A stretch of 64,000 nucleotides of DNA from Streptomyces sp. NBC_00425 (GTDB taxonomy: Bacteria > Actinomycetota > Actinomycetes > Streptomycetales > Streptomycetaceae), in the NCBI RefSeq assembly GCF_036030735.1, contig NZ_CP107928.1:8122001-8186000 (forward strand), given 5' to 3'. The notes below the pieces were generated by a model. The model ran no database searches. It was not told where the DNA came from and saw nothing but the letters and a program-made list of their open reading frames with translations. The position numbers were made by a program, and so were the translations under genes. Below are positions 16,732 to 25,544 of the stretch, piece after piece. Position 1 is the first letter of the stretch; each line of letters opens with the position of its first letter.

Positions 16732-17574
16732 ATGGAGATGCCCTACCGGCCACTTCCGATCGACCAGTCCGACGTGCGCTACCTCCACGGACCCGATTCC
16801 GCACCACAGCCGGGTGTGCCCGCTGGTGAGACGGTCGAGTTCGAGTGGAGGGGCAGCGAGGTCTACCCGGGAACCGTCCGGAAGTTCTGGGTCCATGTGC
16901 CTGCACAGTACGACCCGGCGGAATCGGCATCCTTGATGGTGTTCCAGGACGGATGGTGGTATCTGGACCCCGCCGGGGAGGTACGCGGCGCGATCGTCCT
17001 GGACAACCTCGTTCACCGCGGCGACATCCCCGTCACCATCGGCGTGTTCGTCGATCCCGGCGTCTTCACCGATGCGGAGAACCCGAAGAACCGCAACAAC
17101 GAGTACGACGCCTTCGACGACCGGTACGTCACCTTCCTCCTCACCGAGATCATCCCGCAGGTTGAGGAGCGCTATACCATCGCCCAGTCACCCGAAAGGT
17201 GGGGCATCTGCGGCGGGAGCAGCGGCGGCAACTGCGCCTTTACCGCCGCGTGGCTGCGGCCGGACAAGTTCCGCCGCGTCATCGGGTACCTGTCCAGCTT
17301 CGCGCAGATGCCGGACGGCAACCCCTACCCGGACCTCATCTCCCGCGTGCCCCGCAAGCCGCTGCGCATCTTCATGCAAGGCGGCCACCGCGACCTGCAG
17401 TGGAACGAGCCACAGTGGAACTGGCTCGCCGAAAACCTGCGCGTGGCAGCCGCTCTCGCCGAAGCGGGCTACGACTTCCGACTGGTCCTGGGAGACGGCG
17501 GACACAGCCCCAACCACGGCGGCGTCCTGCTGCCGGACGCGCTGCGCTGGCTGTGGCGGCCCAACGGCGATTGA
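16732..17574 (+). CDS. Enterochelin-esterase-like alpha/beta hydrolase
   Basis: 280 residues. The fold is that of the Fes/IroE-type putative esterase family: an early strand VRKFWVHVPAQYDP, LMVFQDGWWYLD, the nucleophile elbow GICGGSSGGNCAF (G-S-S-G-G) and a C-terminal catalytic His in GDGGHSPNHGG. No signal peptide is seen. Start choice is difficult: ATG 16732 or GTG 16726 fit the protein, while a strong AAGGGAGGTGATC lies at 16696-16708, about 24 bp too far upstream for either. Relatives cleave siderophore trilactones, but many in Streptomyces act on sugar or other esters. It is isolated between relics, so the substrate is unknown. Confidence 0.85.
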   Translation: MEMPYRPLPIDQSDVRYLHGPDSAPQPGVPAGETVEFEWRGSEVYPGTVRKFWVHVPAQYDPAESASLMVFQDGWWYLDPAGEVRGAIVLDNLVHRGDIPVTIGVFVDPGVFTDAENPKNRNNEYDAFDDRYVTFLLTEIIPQVEERYTIAQSPERWGICGGSSGGNCAFTAAWLRPDKFRRVIGYLSSFAQMPDGNPYPDLISRVPRKPLRIFMQGGHRDLQWNEPQWNWLAENLRVAAALAEAGYDFRLVLGDGGHSPNHGGVLLPDALRWLWRPNGD

Positions 17575-17689
17575 TCGATACCTGCTCATCCGGGTGCAGC
17601 CCACCTCATCGCAGCCGGCGCCAGAGAACACTCGCTTGACCAAGGGCGTCGTCGTGTTTGCCTACTCGTCCGCGATCGACCTGTCCAGC

Positions 17690-18010
17690 TGACACTCGCG
17701 CTGCGGTGACACCTGCACCGGCTCGCGGCCTCCTTCGGCACAGGCGTGGCCGCCACGGTCTACCGCTGCATCCGCGAGGCCGTGGGCCTCCGCCGCCCTG
17801 CCCGGTGTCGTACGCGACATCAACGCGGCCCGCACCCACGGCGTCATCGACGTCTACGCGTGCCCTTCCGCGGCAGACACCGCGACCTTTCCGTCGGTCA
17901 CCAGGCCGTCAATGTCGCCCACGCGCGCATCCGCGCCGTCGGCGAACAGGCCGTGGCCACCCTGAAGCTGACGTCTCCAGCGCAAACCGCGGTGCAGCTG
18001 CCGGGATCCC
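17690..18010 (+). pseudogene. IS5-family transposase relic, frameshifted
   Basis: Pieces of a DDE transposase appear in different plus-strand frames in the correct order. They are LHRLAASFGTGVAATVYRCI (N-terminal HTH), then VVRDINAARTHGVIDV (middle, around the second Asp region), then VPFRGRHRDLSVGHQAVNVA with HARIRAVGEQAVATLK (C-terminal block with Glu). There are several frame changes and large deletions, so it cannot be active. No inverted repeats were identified. Confidence 0.75.
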
Positions 18011-18015
18011 ATGCT

Positions 18016-18034
18016 TCTGATGCTCAGTATCAGA
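18016..18034. promoter_or_regulatory. Candidate TetR operator
   Basis: TCTGAT (18016-18021) and ATCAGA (18029-18034) form a 6+7+6 inverted repeat, 26 bp upstream of the tetR-like ATG. A TATTCTTTAC stretch follows it and could include the -10. Autoregulation by the 18061 protein is inferred. Confidence 0.5.
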
Positions 18035-18060
18035 TTGAGCCGCTGTTGTATTCTTTACTC

Positions 18061-18684
18061 ATGACCGACTCCGCCCGCGCCTCCGCCCAGTCCGCGACCA
18101 AGCCGCCCGGCCTGCGGGAGCGTATGCGTGCGACGGTCCGGAAGGAAGTCGTCGAGGTCGCGCTCCGGCTCTTCATCGAGCAGGGATTCGACGGGACGAC
18201 CGTCGACCAGATCGCCGGTGAGGTCGGGCTGTCGCGTGCCAGCCTATTCCGGTACTTCGGCACCAAAGAAGACATGGTCTTGCAGGGCTTGGAGGAGACT
18301 GGCCTGCAGATCGCGGAGGCGTTCGCCGCCCGCCCCGACACCGAGCGTCCCTGGGAGGCGCTGCGCAGGGCGTTCGACGTCCTGACGCAGGCGAACGAGC
18401 AGGCCCCCGAGCAGACACTCGCCTACCTGCGCATGCTCCAGGAGACTCCGTCACTGCGCGCCCGGCACTTCGAGAAGCAGCTGAGCTGGCAGGCGATGCT
18501 GGAGCCGGAGATCGCCCGGCGGCTCGGCGTCAGCGCCGACCAGCCGGAGGAGGTCGGGCCGAACTCGCTTTCCGGGGCCGCGCTCGCCTGTCTGGATGCG
18601 GCCGCGACGGGCTGGGTGGCCTGCGAGGGCGCCGTGCCCCTGGCCGTACTGCTCGACCGCGCGATGGACACGCTGACGGAATAG
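18061..18684 (+). CDS. TetR/AcrR-family transcriptional regulator
   Basis: 207 residues. The TetR N-terminal domain is clear: VALRLFIEQGFDGTTVDQIA then VGLSRASLFRYFGTKEDMVL. The C-terminal domain is helical and ends at MDTLTE. It starts with ATG at 18061 behind the inverted repeat at 18016-18034. It is convergent with the FAD monooxygenase gene at 18771-20039, leaving 86 bp between stops. It may control that catabolic operon, though the divergent LysR gene at its other end is a better candidate. Confidence 0.9.
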   Translation: MTDSARASAQSATKPPGLRERMRATVRKEVVEVALRLFIEQGFDGTTVDQIAGEVGLSRASLFRYFGTKEDMVLQGLEETGLQIAEAFAARPDTERPWEALRRAFDVLTQANEQAPEQTLAYLRMLQETPSLRARHFEKQLSWQAMLEPEIARRLGVSADQPEEVGPNSLSGAALACLDAAATGWVACEGAVPLAVLLDRAMDTLTE

Positions 18685-18770
18685 TTTCACCAGGTCCCCG
18701 GCCTCCTGGAGCCACTGCGCCGCGCTCGGCCACCTCCGAGCCGACCCCGGCGATGCGTTGACCACGTGGT

Positions 18771-20039
18771 TCAGGAAGCGGTGTCGGTGTCATGTGCCTC
18801 GCCGCCGCCGCCGAGGAGCGCGGTGAAGCGGGCTTCGGCCCGGTCGATCTCACCGAGCTGAGTGAGGATCGATACGGGGGTGGAATCGCCGACCACCTTC
18901 TGCATCAGTGGCGTGCGGTCCAGGATCACGTCCCGGATCGGTTGCAGAGCGCGCGGCGCGTGATGGAAGACCTGCCCGAGGGCGTAGGCGTGCTGGGACT
19001 GCCGGGCGGTGTGCGGCTTGCGGGGGGCCTCGAAGGCGTCGAGTGCCTGGCGGACGGCGACGTAGTCGCTCAGGTCCACCCCTGCCAGGTGTCGGCCGAT
19101 GAAATAACCGTCCTCGGTGGCCATACCGGCGCCGTACCCGGCGTACGGGGAGGTGGGATGAGCGGCGTCGCCGACAAGGGTGGCGCGGCCCTTGGACCAC
19201 TGCTTCAGCGGCTTGCGGTCGCGGATCACCCAGCGCTGAACGTGTGCGGTGTCGGTCGCGGCGATCAGCTGAGGGAGCGGGTGGGCGAAGGCCTGACCGA
19301 GGCCGGTCGCGGTCGAATGCAGGTCACCGGTGAATTCCCGGCTTGCGTCGAAGGCTTCGAGAACCCACCACTGGTGGCCGTCACGTCCCTTGTCGCGGAT
19401 GGAGGTCCAACTGCCCTGCACCGTGCGGGTGTGGGAGAGGACGCACATCCCGGGCTCGGTCTCGACGCTGTCGTCGAAGGTGTAGCCGCCGAAGATGTGC
19501 AGGTTGTGCTCGCGCTTGGGGCTGTCGCCCCACAGGGTGCGGCGGACCAGGGAATCGATGCCGTCCGCGCCGATCACGAGGTCCGCCTCGTGGACTCGTC
19601 CGTCCGCGAGGTGCAGTCGAACACCGCTCTCGTCCTGCTCGACGCTCTCCACTGTGTGGTTGACCCGCAGGACTCCCTTGGGGAGCGCGTCGAGCAGCCG
19701 CTCGTACAACTCGGGGCGCAGCAGGCCGACGAAGCCGCCGCCGTAGTCGCGGACAACCTGTTCCGGAAGGGTCGCGCGGACCCGGCGGCGGCCGCGGGCG
19801 TTGCGGAACTCGGACGTGCAGGGCGCACCCAGGTCCTCGGTGTTCACTCCGAGCAGCCCGAGTGCCTTGATGGGGGGCGGCCACAGGTTGAGGATGTTGC
19901 CGGCGGGTCTGGCCTGCGGGTAGCGCTCGAACAGTACGACGTCGTGGCCGGCCTGATGGATGGACAGTGCGGCGGCCATGCCACCGGGTCCGGCACCGAT
20001 CACGGCGACGCGGCCGCGTTTGGCGGGAAGTCTCGTCAT
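18771..20039 (-). CDS. FAD-dependent monooxygenase (aromatic hydroxylase family)
   Basis: 422 residues. FAD-binding GxGxxG is in VAVIGAGPGGMAAALSI, the DG motif in LVIGADGIDSLVRRTL, and the GD motif in ATLVGDAAHPTSPYAGYGAG. These mark the p-hydroxybenzoate-hydroxylase fold used to hydroxylate phenolic rings with NAD(P)H and O2. The ATG is preceded by GAGGAA. It is the last gene of the minus-strand catabolic operon, 204 bp after the FAH-family gene. In that gap I see no intact gene; one frame ends DVTHHDITAATAAKLPTAA as a possible eroded C-terminus. Confidence 0.9.
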   Translation of the reverse strand: MTRLPAKRGRVAVIGAGPGGMAAALSIHQAGHDVVLFERYPQARPAGNILNLWPPPIKALGLLGVNTEDLGAPCTSEFRNARGRRRVRATLPEQVVRDYGGGFVGLLRPELYERLLDALPKGVLRVNHTVESVEQDESGVRLHLADGRVHEADLVIGADGIDSLVRRTLWGDSPKREHNLHIFGGYTFDDSVETEPGMCVLSHTRTVQGSWTSIRDKGRDGHQWWVLEAFDASREFTGDLHSTATGLGQAFAHPLPQLIAATDTAHVQRWVIRDRKPLKQWSKGRATLVGDAAHPTSPYAGYGAGMATEDGYFIGRHLAGVDLSDYVAVRQALDAFEAPRKPHTARQSQHAYALGQVFHHAPRALQPIRDVILDRTPLMQKVVGDSTPVSILTQLGEIDRAEARFTALLGGGGEAHDTDTAS

Positions 20040-20243
20040 GGTGGGTTCCTCAGCTTTGGTCGTCGTTGACCTGCCTCAAGCGGCGGTGGGCAGTTTCGCG
20101 GCGGTGGCGGCGGTGATGTCGTGGTGGGTGACGTCGGGGGCGGTCACGGTCGCTCCCGCCCGGGTCGGCGCCTCGACCGTGCCCTGCCCGCGCGGCCCCG
20201 CTGGCGACGACCTTGTCGGCCGGCCTGCTCTCCGCCGCGCGGT

Positions 20244-21209
20244 TCACGGGCGCGTTCGCGGGCGCGTACGGGCGCGAGGGACGGCCACCGGTTCAGCCCC
20301 GGGTACCACGGTGTTGGAGACGGTGCCGATGCCCTCGACGGTGAGGGTGACGGTGTCGCCGGGCTTGAGCGGCGGCGGGTCCTGGCGGCCGCGTACCCCC
20401 CAGAGTTCGGCGAGGCAACCGCCGTTGCCGCAGGTGCCGGAGCCGAGTACGTCGCCGGGGCGTACCCAGGTGCCGCGGGAGGCGTAGGCGGTCATCTCCT
20501 CGAAGGTCCAGCTCATGTTGGACAGCAGGTCCTGGCCGACGACCTCGCCGTTGATCTCGGCGGTCAGCGCCAGCCGCAGGAATCCGTCGCTGTCGCGGTA
20601 GGGCTCCAGTTCGTCCGCGGTGACGAGGTAGGGGCCGAGGGTGGTGGCGGTGTCCTTGCCCTTGCAGGGGCCGAGGCGGACCTGCATCTCGCGGGACTGG
20701 AGGTCGCGGGCGGACCAGTCGTTGTAGATGGTGTAGCCGATGATGTGGTGGCGGGTCTGCTCGGGGGCGAGGTCGCGGCCCTCGCGGCCGATGACGGCGG
20801 CGACTTCGAGCTCGAAGTCCAGCACCTGGCTGCCGGGCGGCACGGGGACGTCGTCGTGAGCGCCGATGACGGCGTAGGGGTTGGTGAAGTAGAAGGTGGG
20901 CGCGTCGTACCAGGCGTCCGGGGCGCCCGGGACTCCGTCGATGCTTCGCCGTACACCCTCGACGTGTTCCTCGAAGGTGACGAAGTCGCGTACGGACGGC
21001 GGTTGGAGCGGCGGCAGCAGTCGCACCTCGGAGACGTGCGGCCCGCGCGGCACGTCCAGGCTTGTGTTGCCCGCCTCGAGCAGCGCCTCGGGACCGGCCT
21101 GGACCAGATCGAGAAGCGAGGCTCGGCCGGGGCAGGGGTGGAGGACACCGTCGTCCTCGACGGTGGCGAGACGGCTGCGGCCGTGCTGTTCGTACGTGGC
21201 GAAACGCAT
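20244..21209 (-). CDS. Fumarylacetoacetate hydrolase-family protein
   Basis: 321 residues. The C-terminal FAH domain shows VRDFVTFEEHVEG, LDFELEVAAVIGREG (with the conserved metal Glu residues), IIGYTIYNDWSARDLQ and VLGSGTCGNGG. Relatives hydrolyse C-C bonds in beta-diketones or decarboxylate/isomerise meta-cleavage products. The ATG start follows AGGAAG. The last residues (VPRARTRPRTRP) are low-complexity and may reflect a changed stop. In this operon it would act after the extradiol dioxygenase on the ring-cleavage product; the exact step is inferred. Confidence 0.9.
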   Translation of the reverse strand: MRFATYEQHGRSRLATVEDDGVLHPCPGRASLLDLVQAGPEALLEAGNTSLDVPRGPHVSEVRLLPPLQPPSVRDFVTFEEHVEGVRRSIDGVPGAPDAWYDAPTFYFTNPYAVIGAHDDVPVPPGSQVLDFELEVAAVIGREGRDLAPEQTRHHIIGYTIYNDWSARDLQSREMQVRLGPCKGKDTATTLGPYLVTADELEPYRDSDGFLRLALTAEINGEVVGQDLLSNMSWTFEEMTAYASRGTWVRPGDVLGSGTCGNGGCLAELWGVRGRQDPPPLKPGDTVTLTVEGIGTVSNTVVPGAEPVAVPRARTRPRTRP

Positions 21210-21301
21210 GGCTTCCTAGGGGTCTGGGTGGGTTGGCTCAGGCCGGGGGCCCGGCGGCATGGCAAACGGGGGAGTGCGCCGGGCCCCCGGAGTCAGGGGG
21301 G

Positions 21302-22240
21302 TCAGACCGGCGGAGCGACGAAGACGCCGCGGTCGACGTCGTTGAGCATCTCCTTGGCGACCATCTCGTTCATCGGGTTGGACGTGCCCCACTGGTCGGC
21401 GTTCTCGGGCTTTGTCAGGTCGTAGATGTGCGGGTGCCAGGTGTCCTCGTCCAGCTTTTCGAGTTCGGTGGTGTACTCGACGGTGTTGCCGTGCGGGTCG
21501 AGGAAGTAGGTGAAGGTGTTGTCGCCCGCCATGTGCCGCCCGGGGCCCCAGATTTTGCGGGCGCCGGAGCGCATCACGCGGCCGGAGCCGCGCATGTACT
21601 CGTCGATGCCGCGCATCTCGAAGGAGAGGTGCTGCAGGGAGGCGTGCGGACCGCTGGCGATGGCCATGGAGTGGTGCTGGTTGCTGATCCGCATGAAGTG
21701 CATGACGTCGCCCATGTGCGGCAAGGCCATCGTGTCGGACAGCCGGAAGTCGAGGTGCTGCTCGTACCAGGCGCGGGTGGCGTTGATGTCGGGGGAGTTC
21801 AGGACGACGTGCGAGAGGCGGACCGGGATGGACTCCTTCTCCTCGATACGACGGTGCCGGCGCGCCTCGACGTCGGCCGAGACCTCGATGGTGCGGCCGT
21901 CGATGTCGAAGAAGCGGAAGCCGTAGCCGCCGCCGGGGGTGTCGACCTTGCCCGGTTGGCAGATCAACTGCACGCCACCCGCGAGGAGTTGCTCGGCGAG
22001 GGTGTCCACGTCGGCGGGGTTCGCGGCGCCGTAGGAGATGAGGTCGAGGCGCTTCTCCTCGGCCTTGCGCAGCCGGACGATGTACTGCTCGGGGGAGCCC
22101 TCGGCGGCCAGGAAGGAGATGCCGGAGTCCTCGGCGACCTTGGTCAGGCCCCAGACGCCGGCGTAGAAGTCGAGCTGCTTGTCGTAGTCCGGCACGGCCA
22201 GGTCGACGTGGCGCAGGTGGGTGAGCAGACGTGTGCTCAT
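21302..22240 (-). CDS. Extradiol (type I) ring-cleavage dioxygenase, VOC fold
   Basis: 312 residues with two vicinal-oxygen-chelate modules. The N-terminal module has LRHVDLAVPDYDKQLDFYAG. The C-terminal module has RLSHVVLNSPDINATRAWYE (metal His), SLQHLSFEMRG (second His) and GNTVEYTTELEK (Glu ligand). This is the layout of Fe(II)-dependent catechol 2,3-dioxygenases. The start at 22240 (MSTRLLTHLRH) has AGGAGAA upstream; the open frame extends 20 more codons without support. It is the probable ring-cleaving step of the operon, with a catechol-type substrate made by one of the FAD monooxygenases. Confidence 0.9.
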   Translation of the reverse strand: MSTRLLTHLRHVDLAVPDYDKQLDFYAGVWGLTKVAEDSGISFLAAEGSPEQYIVRLRKAEEKRLDLISYGAANPADVDTLAEQLLAGGVQLICQPGKVDTPGGGYGFRFFDIDGRTIEVSADVEARRHRRIEEKESIPVRLSHVVLNSPDINATRAWYEQHLDFRLSDTMALPHMGDVMHFMRISNQHHSMAIASGPHASLQHLSFEMRGIDEYMRGSGRVMRSGARKIWGPGRHMAGDNTFTYFLDPHGNTVEYTTELEKLDEDTWHPHIYDLTKPENADQWGTSNPMNEMVAKEMLNDVDRGVFVAPPV

Positions 22241-22283
22241 GGTGGGGGTTCTCCTCTGTGCGGTCAGGCGGTTGAGGCGCGGT

Positions 22284-23312
22284 TCAGACGGTTCGGACAA
22301 GGCGGAGCAGCGCTGCCGCGTTGCTGCCGCGTACGGCGTGGAAGTGGGAGGCGGGCAGGTCTGTGACGTCGCGCAGCGCGCCGAGCGGGTCGTCGGTGCC
22401 CATGTCGAAGGGGAAGTCGGAGCCGAGCAGGACCCGGTCTGGGCCGGCCACCCGGATCAGCTCGCGCAGGACGTCCGGGTCGTGAACGAGGGAGTCGAAG
22501 TACAGCTGCCTGAGGTAGCTGCTGGGCGGGTGCGCGCAGCCGCGGGTGTCGGTGCGGGCGAGCCAGGCGTGGTCGGAGCGGCCGATGTGGGTGGGCAGAT
22601 AGCCGCCTCCGTGGGCGGCGACGATGCGCAGCCCCGGGTGCCGGTCCAGGACGCCGGAGAAGATCAGATGGGACAGGGCAACCGCGTTCTCGGTCGGTTG
22701 GCCGACGGTGTTGGACAGGTACCAGCGGTTGAGGCGCTCGTCGAGCGTGCAGCCGAAGGGGTGCAGGAAGAGGATCGCGCCGGTTTCCTCGGCCCGTGTC
22801 CAGAACGGCTCGTACGCGGGGTCCGACAGTTCGCGTCCCGGCGCGTGGCTCGAGATCTCGACACCGCGCAGGCCCAGACCGAGGGCGTGATCGAGGGCTT
22901 CGACGGCGAGCCCCGGGTGCTGGAGCGGGACGAGGCCGAGGCCGTGCAGCCGTTCCGGTGCCTGGGCGACGTGCGCGGCGGTGCCTTCGTTGGCCAGTTC
23001 GCACACCGTACGGGCCAGGTCCTCGTCGGCCCAGTAGTGGTAGTGCGACGGAGACGGCGAGACCAGTTGGACGTCGACTCCGGAGGCGTCCATCGCGGCG
23101 AGCCGGGCCTTGACGTCGGTCAGCCTCGGGAAGCGGTCCCGGAACATCGGCCCGCTGACGGCGATGGCCTCGGGGCCGTTGCGGCGGGCGTCGAGATCGC
23201 GGGCCGCGGCCAGCCCGGGGTGTCCGGCGACAGCGTCCTCGACTGGCGGGAGCAGGACGTGCGCGTGGACGTCGATCGTGGGTGCGCTGCTCTGGGGACT
23301 CACGGGATTCAC
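22284..23312 (-). CDS. ACMSD-like amidohydrolase-family protein (decarboxylase or hydrolase)
   Basis: 342 residues. The metal-dependent TIM barrel has the N-terminal H-x-H in IDVHAHVLLP, a His in ILFLHPFGC, a His in IVAAHGGGYLP and the C-terminal Asp in VLLGSDFPFDMG. This pattern matches the ACMSD / gamma-resorcylate decarboxylase group, which removes carboxyl groups from ring-cleavage products or hydroxybenzoates. The GTG start overlaps the stop of the upstream monooxygenase gene by 4 bp and has AGGAGA in front. It is 43 bp upstream of the dioxygenase gene. Confidence 0.87.
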   Translation of the reverse strand: MNPVSPQSSAPTIDVHAHVLLPPVEDAVAGHPGLAAARDLDARRNGPEAIAVSGPMFRDRFPRLTDVKARLAAMDASGVDVQLVSPSPSHYHYWADEDLARTVCELANEGTAAHVAQAPERLHGLGLVPLQHPGLAVEALDHALGLGLRGVEISSHAPGRELSDPAYEPFWTRAEETGAILFLHPFGCTLDERLNRWYLSNTVGQPTENAVALSHLIFSGVLDRHPGLRIVAAHGGGYLPTHIGRSDHAWLARTDTRGCAHPPSSYLRQLYFDSLVHDPDVLRELIRVAGPDRVLLGSDFPFDMGTDDPLGALRDVTDLPASHFHAVRGSNAAALLRLVRTV

Positions 23313-24448
23313 GGGGTCTCCTGGAGGGCGGACATCGTGCGGCTCATCAGACCGGGTGCGTCGGCGTCACGGACGCCGTCCAGCTGCCACTGACCGAGTT
23401 GCACGGATGCTTCGACCACCATGCGGACACGGCCGATCCGGCGTTCGTAGAAGCCGGTCAGGAGGGCGTCCAGGGAACCCCAGTCCTGCTCTGCGGTCAG
23501 CATCTCGGCCAGTACGGAGGCGTCCTCAAGGGACATGGCCGCGCCCTGGGCGAGCGTGGGAGGACAGACGTGGGCCGCGTCACCGATCAGGACGACCCGG
23601 CCGCGGTGCCAGGAGCCCTCGACGAGCAGCCGCTCGAACCAGGTGTAGTTGACCTGGGCGGGGTCGGTGATGCTCGCTGCGATCTCCGGCCACGCACCCC
23701 CGTAGGGCGCGGCCAGCCGCCGCATCTCGTCCGCGTACGAGGCCGGGTCGATGGAGGCGCGGTCGCGGTTGGCCTCGGCGAGGTAGGCGTAGATGGTGTT
23801 CTTGCTGGTGGGGCAGTAGCCGGCGATGTAGCACGGTCCGCCGTAGGCCAGGGTCATGCGCTCCACGCTCTCGGGGCGGGGCACGGGGACGCGCCAGATG
23901 GCCATGCCGGTCGGTTCGGGCTTGTCGCTGATGCCGATCATCGCGCGCGTGCGGGAGCCGACGCCGTCGGCGGCGATGACGAGGTCGTAGCGGCCCTCGG
24001 TGCCGTCGCTGAACCGGGCGGTGACGCCGGACGCGTCCTGGACCAGTTCCTCGGCGGTGGCGCCGAGGCGTATCGCCGCGCCGCTCTCGCGAACGGCCTC
24101 ACACAGAATCTCCTGCAGCCGCGGCCGCTGCATGCCGAAGATCGAGGGCAGGTCGTCCCCACCGGTGCGGAAGTCCTGCTGGAGGTGGAACACGGTCCCG
24201 TCTGGCGCGGCCATGCCGACGGCGTCGACGGCGTAACCGCTCTCCCGGACCTCGTCCCATACGCCGACTTCACGCAGCACGCGCAGCGCGTTGCCCTGGA
24301 GGGTGATGCCGGAGCCGAGCACGTTCCAGTCGGGCTTGGCCTCGATCAGTTCCACGGCGATGCCCGCCCGCCGCAGCAGCACGGTCACGGCGTTGCCGGA
24401 CACGCCTCCGCCTATGACCAGGACGGTGCGGGAACGGGGGTCGTTCAT
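23309..24448 (-). CDS. FAD-dependent monooxygenase
   Basis: 379 residues. The FAD motifs are VLVIGGGVSGNAVTVLLRRA, YDLVIAADGVGSRTRAMIG and VVLIGDAAHVCPPTLAQGAA. It is a class A flavoprotein hydroxylase, only distantly similar to the 18771-20039 protein, so the operon carries two non-redundant hydroxylases. The ATG follows GGGAGAA. It is coupled to the amidohydrolase gene by a 4-bp overlap. A 115-bp gap separates it from the cyclase gene upstream. Confidence 0.9.
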   Translation of the reverse strand: MNDPRSRTVLVIGGGVSGNAVTVLLRRAGIAVELIEAKPDWNVLGSGITLQGNALRVLREVGVWDEVRESGYAVDAVGMAAPDGTVFHLQQDFRTGGDDLPSIFGMQRPRLQEILCEAVRESGAAIRLGATAEELVQDASGVTARFSDGTEGRYDLVIAADGVGSRTRAMIGISDKPEPTGMAIWRVPVPRPESVERMTLAYGGPCYIAGYCPTSKNTIYAYLAEANRDRASIDPASYADEMRRLAAPYGGAWPEIAASITDPAQVNYTWFERLLVEGSWHRGRVVLIGDAAHVCPPTLAQGAAMSLEDASVLAEMLTAEQDWGSLDALLTGFYERRIGRVRMVVEASVQLGQWQLDGVRDADAPGLMSRTMSALQETP

Positions 24449-24563
24449 GGGTTCTCCCTGAGATGGGTGCCGCGCGACTTCGAGCGGCGAGGGGGGTGTT
24501 GCCGGCCGGGCGGTCGAGGGGGGCGTAGCCGTCCGGGCGCGGCCCGCCCGGCCGTCCAGGGCG

Positions 24564-25544
24564 TTACTTGACGGCGATGGGATTCACCGGTGAGCCGACG
24601 GACCCGGTGATGGGCAGGGGCGCGGCGGTGAGCCAGAACGCGTACCGGCCGTCGGCCGCGCAGTGTGCGGCGAGGGCGTCGAGGTCCCACATCTCACCGA
24701 TGAGCAGACCGATGTGGGGGATGCACACCTGGTGCAGCGGCTGGAAGGCGTGGTCGAACTCGTTGGGCCGCACCTCGAAGCCCCAGGTGTCGGTGGCGAT
24801 CCCGGCGATCTCGCTCCGGTGCAGCCAGCCGGCCGTACTGAAGCTCAGCCCCGGAGCCGGTCCGCCCGCATAGTCGCCCCAGCCTTCGCGACGGGCGCGG
24901 GCCAGCCGCCCGGTGCGCACGAGGGCCAGGTCGCCACGGCCGACGGTCACGCCGTGCGCCTCGGCTGTCGCGGTCAGGTGGTCCTCGGTGATGGCGAAGC
25001 CGTCGGGCAGTTCGCCGTCCTGGCCGATGACCAGGCCCACGTCGAGGAGGACGCCCCGCCCGGCGACGTGCGGAGCCATGTGCTCGATGCCGGTGACCAG
25101 GTCGCCTTCGCAGGTGACGACCTTCTCCGCCCGGCGGCCGTTCCACGCCTTGCCGTGATCGAAGATGTGCCCGAGCCCGTCCCATTGGGTGGAGCACTGC
25201 AGGGGCATGGCGATCACGTCGTCGGCGCCACCGAAACCGTGCGGGAAGCCCTGGCCGCCCAGGGCTGCGTCGGTGCCGGTGGCGAGCATGGTGTGCACCG
25301 GATTGGTACGCCGCCGCCAGCCCTTCTGCGGGCCGTCCATGTCGAAGGCCTGTGACAAGGAGAAGCTGACACCGTCGCGGATCAGGGCCGCGCCCTCGCG
25401 GCGCTTGGCCTCGTCGAGGAAGTTGAGCGTGCCGAGCACGTCGTCCTCGCCCCAGCGGCCCCAGTTCGAGTACGCCTTCGCGGCCTCGGCGATCGCCGCC
25501 TCGGGATCCGTACGGTCGATGCCGTCGACACGGTCGGCGCTCAT
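24564..25544 (-). CDS. Cyclase-family (kynurenine-formamidase-like) metal-dependent hydrolase
   Basis: 326 residues from the ATG ending at 25544. The protein opens SNWGRWGEDDVLGTLNFL and contains the segment CSTQWDGLGHIFDHGKAWNG, the variant metal-binding block seen in this branch of the cyclase family (compare HGTHxDxPxH). GHIFD and DHG supply plausible ligands. The start lies in GGAGGAGGCCCGATGA and overlaps the previous stop by 4 bp. The frame remains open to 26573, but this is the wrong frame through the FAH gene, not a fusion. It probably hydrolyses a lactone or amide intermediate of the pathway. Confidence 0.87.
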   Translation of the reverse strand: MSADRVDGIDRTDPEAAIAEAAKAYSNWGRWGEDDVLGTLNFLDEAKRREGAALIRDGVSFSLSQAFDMDGPQKGWRRRTNPVHTMLATGTDAALGGQGFPHGFGGADDVIAMPLQCSTQWDGLGHIFDHGKAWNGRRAEKVVTCEGDLVTGIEHMAPHVAGRGVLLDVGLVIGQDGELPDGFAITEDHLTATAEAHGVTVGRGDLALVRTGRLARARREGWGDYAGGPAPGLSFSTAGWLHRSEIAGIATDTWGFEVRPNEFDHAFQPLHQVCIPHIGLLIGEMWDLDALAAHCAADGRYAFWLTAAPLPITGSVGSPVNPIAVK

